This document shows positions 60,952 to 64,000 of a DNA stretch of 64,000 nt, in pieces; positions within the stretch are counted from its first letter, which is position 1; each line of letters begins with the position of its first letter. The notes below the pieces were generated by a model, which worked only from the letters and a program-made list of their open reading frames with translations, did not search any database and had not been told where the DNA came from. The DNA comes from Ilumatobacteraceae bacterium. Its GTDB lineage: Bacteria > Actinomycetota > Acidimicrobiia > Acidimicrobiales > Ilumatobacteraceae. The stretch is from the NCBI GenBank assembly GCA_024644465.1, contig JAHEKY010000006.1, forward strand, positions 1 to 64,000, written 5' to 3'. The position numbers were made by a program, and so were the translations under genes.

Positions 60952-62276
60952 TGCTCCTCTTCCTCGGACATCGGGACAGCGTCGCCCCCATCGTCGCGCG
61001 TCGGGCGGTCGGTCAGCGCGGCGAGCTGTTCGCGAAAGCGCGGTCCGACGTCGAGGCGGGAGCGGCCGAACGATCGCTCGAGGTTGACGGGCGGCAGCCC
61101 GAGGATCGCCCGCCGATGTCGTTCGAGCATCCAGAGCCCGCCGATCACGACGACGCCGCCGAGTGCCGCGTACACGATCAGTGCCGCGTCGGGCTCGCGA
61201 ATCAGCCCGTCGAGGAAGATCACGGTGCTCATCGTCTCCGCCGTCGCGAGCGCGACGACGAACCGGGCGAGCTGGCGGTCGGACACCTTGGAGACCGCCC
61301 ACGAGCCGAGCGGCGCGCCGAACCCGACGACGGGCACGGCGGCGAGCCACAACCCGAAGAGGTCGTACCGGCCGGCATCGAGCGGCGTCGCCGACCCGAA
61401 CCCGATCGTGTCCGCGTCGATCCGCCCGACGGTGTCACCACCGACCGACGCCACTCGGCCGGCCTCGTCGAGGTGCACCGACAGTTGGCCGTCCATGATC
61501 CCGAGCACGAGGAATCCGACGATCGAGACGCCGGCCATCACGATCACGCTCGACGGGATGCCCACCCGCGGGCTGAGGCCGAGCAGCACGACGACGGTCA
61601 GGTAGAGCGTGACGTCCGCACCGGACCCGACGAGCCAGGACAGCAGCCCCCCGATCAGCCCGGTGATCACGAGCGCCGCGAGGATGCGGGGGCCGAGGGC
61701 CGGCATCGTCACCAGCCGCTCGAGCACATGGGAGCGGTACCCGAGGTAGACGACGACCGCCATCGCGGCGACGAGCAGCGTGAACGTGACCTTGACGTAC
61801 GGCCCGGGCAGCGTCGACGGCCAGAACGGCTGGTCGCTGCGACCGAGCAGGAGTGCGCCGAGGAGGAAGCCGGTCAGCGCGGCCGGCAGCACGATCCCGA
61901 CCGCCCGCCAGGCGACGAGACGGCGGGTCACCAGGATCGCGATCGCGGCGGTGCCCATGCCGACGGTCTGGATCACGAGCGAGAACGTGCGGGCGACCTC
62001 CGCGTCGATGTCGAGCACCTTGGTGAACACCGGGAACGCCACGGCGCCGCCTCCCTGCGGGGTCGAGCCGGCGACGAAGCTGCCGGAGACCATCGTGACG
62101 GCGGACACCCATTGATCGCCGACGCGGCCCCACTGGCCGGCGGCGGTCACGTACAGCAGCCAGGTCACGAGGACCCCGGTCGACACGCCGAGTGCGACGC
62201 GCGACCGGTGCCGCCTGACGGCGTCCCGCTGCGTGCGCCCCGCGTCGATCGTCGACTCGAAGTCGGTGGGGCTCAC
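60948..62276 (-). CDS. TauE/SafE (sulfite exporter) family membrane protein
   Basis: Two-half polytopic protein; GSFVAGSTPQGGGAVAFPVFTKVL and LIGGLLSWLVGSGADVTLYLTVVVLLGLSPRVGIPSSVIVMA repeats; GTG 62276. Confidence 0.8.
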   Translation of the reverse strand: MSPTDFESTIDAGRTQRDAVRRHRSRVALGVSTGVLVTWLLYVTAAGQWGRVGDQWVSAVTMVSGSFVAGSTPQGGGAVAFPVFTKVLDIDAEVARTFSLVIQTVGMGTAAIAILVTRRLVAWRAVGIVLPAALTGFLLGALLLGRSDQPFWPSTLPGPYVKVTFTLLVAAMAVVVYLGYRSHVLERLVTMPALGPRILAALVITGLIGGLLSWLVGSGADVTLYLTVVVLLGLSPRVGIPSSVIVMAGVSIVGFLVLGIMDGQLSVHLDEAGRVASVGGDTVGRIDADTIGFGSATPLDAGRYDLFGLWLAAVPVVGFGAPLGSWAVSKVSDRQLARFVVALATAETMSTVIFLDGLIREPDAALIVYAALGGVVVIGGLWMLERHRRAILGLPPVNLERSFGRSRLDVGPRFREQLAALTDRPTRDDGGDAVPMSEEEEQ

Positions 62277-62716
62277 AGCAGCCGCCCACCTCGGAACCGC
62301 CAGCGGAGGAACACGACCCGCATCGGGCCGTTGGCGGTCAGCCAGATCACGATCCAGGTCGACGCGAAGTGGACGGTGAACGCATCGACGGGGACGCTGC
62401 CGAGCGACCACGGGAGATCCTGGCGCAACAGGAGGTACACGACGATGGCCTCCGGGAGCCCGGTGACCAGCCCGAACAGCGTCGGCCAGTCCTTCTCCCA
62501 GCGAAACTGCTGCAGCGCGTGGTACAGCAGTTCCCAGCCGATCCCGACGACGGCCACGAGCACGAGCGCGCCGAACGCGAGGCGGTACACGTCGCCGAGG
62601 TCGGCACCGTCGACGAGCGTCACCAGCAGCGGCCCGATCAGCAACGTCCACACGACGCCGACGGTCACCACGAGGAACAGCCGGGTCTGGATGCGTCCGA
62701 ACAGCGTCGGCGTCAT
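62273..62716 (-). CDS. Four-TM hypothetical membrane protein
   Basis: LFLVVTVGVVWTLLIGPLLVTLV, LAFGALVLVAVVGIGWELLYHALQQF, ATG 62716; overlaps on both sides. Confidence 0.75.
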   Translation of the reverse strand: MTPTLFGRIQTRLFLVVTVGVVWTLLIGPLLVTLVDGADLGDVYRLAFGALVLVAVVGIGWELLYHALQQFRWEKDWPTLFGLVTGLPEAIVVYLLLRQDLPWSLGSVPVDAFTVHFASTWIVIWLTANGPMRVVFLRWRFRGGRLL

Positions 62717-63948
62717 GGTGTGCGGTCCCTCATCCACCGCATCCACTGGGTGACGGATCGGAGTGGTCCGAGCCGTTTGCCGAAGCCGCGCGCCGCGAGA
62801 TCGTCGGCGATCTGCAGCGCCGCGTACTGCAGGCCGAGGAACGAGTCGACGCCGGCGTAGTACCCGCCGAGCGTCATCGAGCCCGACGCGTACATCGCGC
62901 CCGCGCCGCTGGCGGTGCCGCGCACCTCGAATGTCGGCTCGACGTCGAGGCGGCCGTACGGGTTCTGGGCCGCCCCGGTGTGGGCGAGCAGGTCGGCCAT
63001 CAGCCGGTGCTCGTCGAGGCGGGCGAGCAGGCCGGTGGCGTCGATGATGAACTGCGCTTCGATTTCCTGCGAGCCGCCGTCCTGCGTGCGGATCCGGGTG
63101 ACGATCGCGTCGCGGCCGTCGGTCTGGTCGACGTGCTCGACGCTGCCGACGATCTGTTCGTAGAACCCTTCGGCGGCGCCGCGTTCGAGCTGGTGCTTCC
63201 AATCGCGCCGCGGGGCGGTGTTCGTCCCGCCCATCTCGCGGATCAGCTCGGCGCGTCCTTCGCCGTCGAGCCGTTCCAGGTCGACCCGCAGCTGGCCGCC
63301 CCATGCGGCCTTCGGGAAGTTGAAGCCTTGGTACGCGAAGCCGTTGCCGCCCGGTCGGCGGAACGTGCGGCGCTCACCCTGGGGGCCGCCGACGTAGTTC
63401 CGGAACAGGTGGATGATCTTGGTCTGCGCACCGCGCCCCACGCGGTCGTCGATCAGGCGCTGCAGGATTCGCGAGCCGACGATGCCGCTGCCGCGGACGA
63501 GGACCGTGCACGGTCGGCGCAACAGTTCCTCGTACATGTGGTCGTGCGGCTCGTAGGCGTTGACGACCCGCATGTAGTCGCCCGTGCGCTCGCGGTACTC
63601 CTGGAGGTCCGGCAGGAACGCGACGCCGGGGTAGCCGATCGCGAGATGGACGAAGTCGCAGCGGTAGGCGACGCGCCGCGTCGCGCCCGGTTCCGGCCGC
63701 GTCTGCAGCACGAAGTAGCCGCCGTCGTGACGTTTGCGGACCATCCGGACGTAGCCGAGCGTGACCATGTCGTTCCAGTGGATCCGCTTCGCCTCGCGGG
63801 CGACCGACTCGTAGACCTGGCCGGCCTTCGGGGTGAAGTACTCGTCGAGCACCGGCTCGGTGACGACCTGCCAGATGCGCCGCGGCGACTTCTCGGCCCA
63901 CGCCTCGCGCAGCGCGTAGCTCGGGAAGCCCCAGATGTTGTCCATCAC
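62713..63948 (-). CDS. FAD/NAD(P)-binding oxidoreductase-like protein (probably extends beyond the window)
   Basis: FVHLAIGYPGVAFLPDL, TVLVRGSGIVGSRILQRL, EAQFIIDATGLLARLDEH. Confidence 0.7.
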   Translation of the reverse strand: MMDNIWGFPSYALREAWAEKSPRRIWQVVTEPVLDEYFTPKAGQVYESVAREAKRIHWNDMVTLGYVRMVRKRHDGGYFVLQTRPEPGATRRVAYRCDFVHLAIGYPGVAFLPDLQEYRERTGDYMRVVNAYEPHDHMYEELLRRPCTVLVRGSGIVGSRILQRLIDDRVGRGAQTKIIHLFRNYVGGPQGERRTFRRPGGNGFAYQGFNFPKAAWGGQLRVDLERLDGEGRAELIREMGGTNTAPRRDWKHQLERGAAEGFYEQIVGSVEHVDQTDGRDAIVTRIRTQDGGSQEIEAQFIIDATGLLARLDEHRLMADLLAHTGAAQNPYGRLDVEPTFEVRGTASGAGAMYASGSMTLGGYYAGVDSFLGLQYAALQIADDLAARGFGKRLGPLRSVTQWMRWMRDRTP

Positions 63949-64000
63949 CGAGCTCGCGTCCGAACGCAGCCGTTCGTGGCGGGGGATCTGTGAGTTCGTC

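Overview
High-GC actinobacterial chromosome segment; gene content suggests an Acidimicrobiia/Ilumatobacter-like organism (inferred from content, not searched). Most of it is densely packed CDS. From start to end: (1) a cell-surface/RiPP-like island (two sulfotransferases, GT2, two DegT/WecE aminotransferases, and a PqqD/RRE protein with a lasso-B2-type protease, but no cyclase in view); (2) NHL-repeat protein, CrtZ-like hydroxylase, two alpha/beta hydrolases and a LysM lipoprotein; (3) a complete, translationally coupled tad/Flp pilus operon ending in a membrane LysM-BTAD regulator; (4) DUF2017, ClpS, a stand-alone TIR/deoxyribosyltransferase-like protein, thioesterase, NUDIX, isochorismatase, dUTPase; (5) selA-selB with a short leader ORF; (6) WhiB, NfeD-like protease, paired ArsA-like ATPases, receiver protein; (7) tRNA-Pro(CGG), aspS, LysR, MazG-like; (8) asd, HtrA-like protease, LuxR/AAA regulator, trypsin-like protease, lysC, kynU, DNA ligase, CoA transferase; (9) a signalling island with a Ser/Thr kinase fused to a BMP/PnrA-like extracellular binding domain, convergent with a coupled operon of flavoprotein, membrane protein, TauE/SafE, Ser/Thr kinase and FHA protein. 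Notable non-coding structure: a 72-bp tandem repeat whose units recur 40 kb away as a nested inverted repeat at the kynU 3' end, a palindrome family (core GTTGTGTCAGACACAAC) at stop codons, a long hairpin at 25959-26005, a hairpin array at 26793-26904, and a recurrent TANNNT-N6-8-ATG/GTG signature suggesting many leaderless transcripts.
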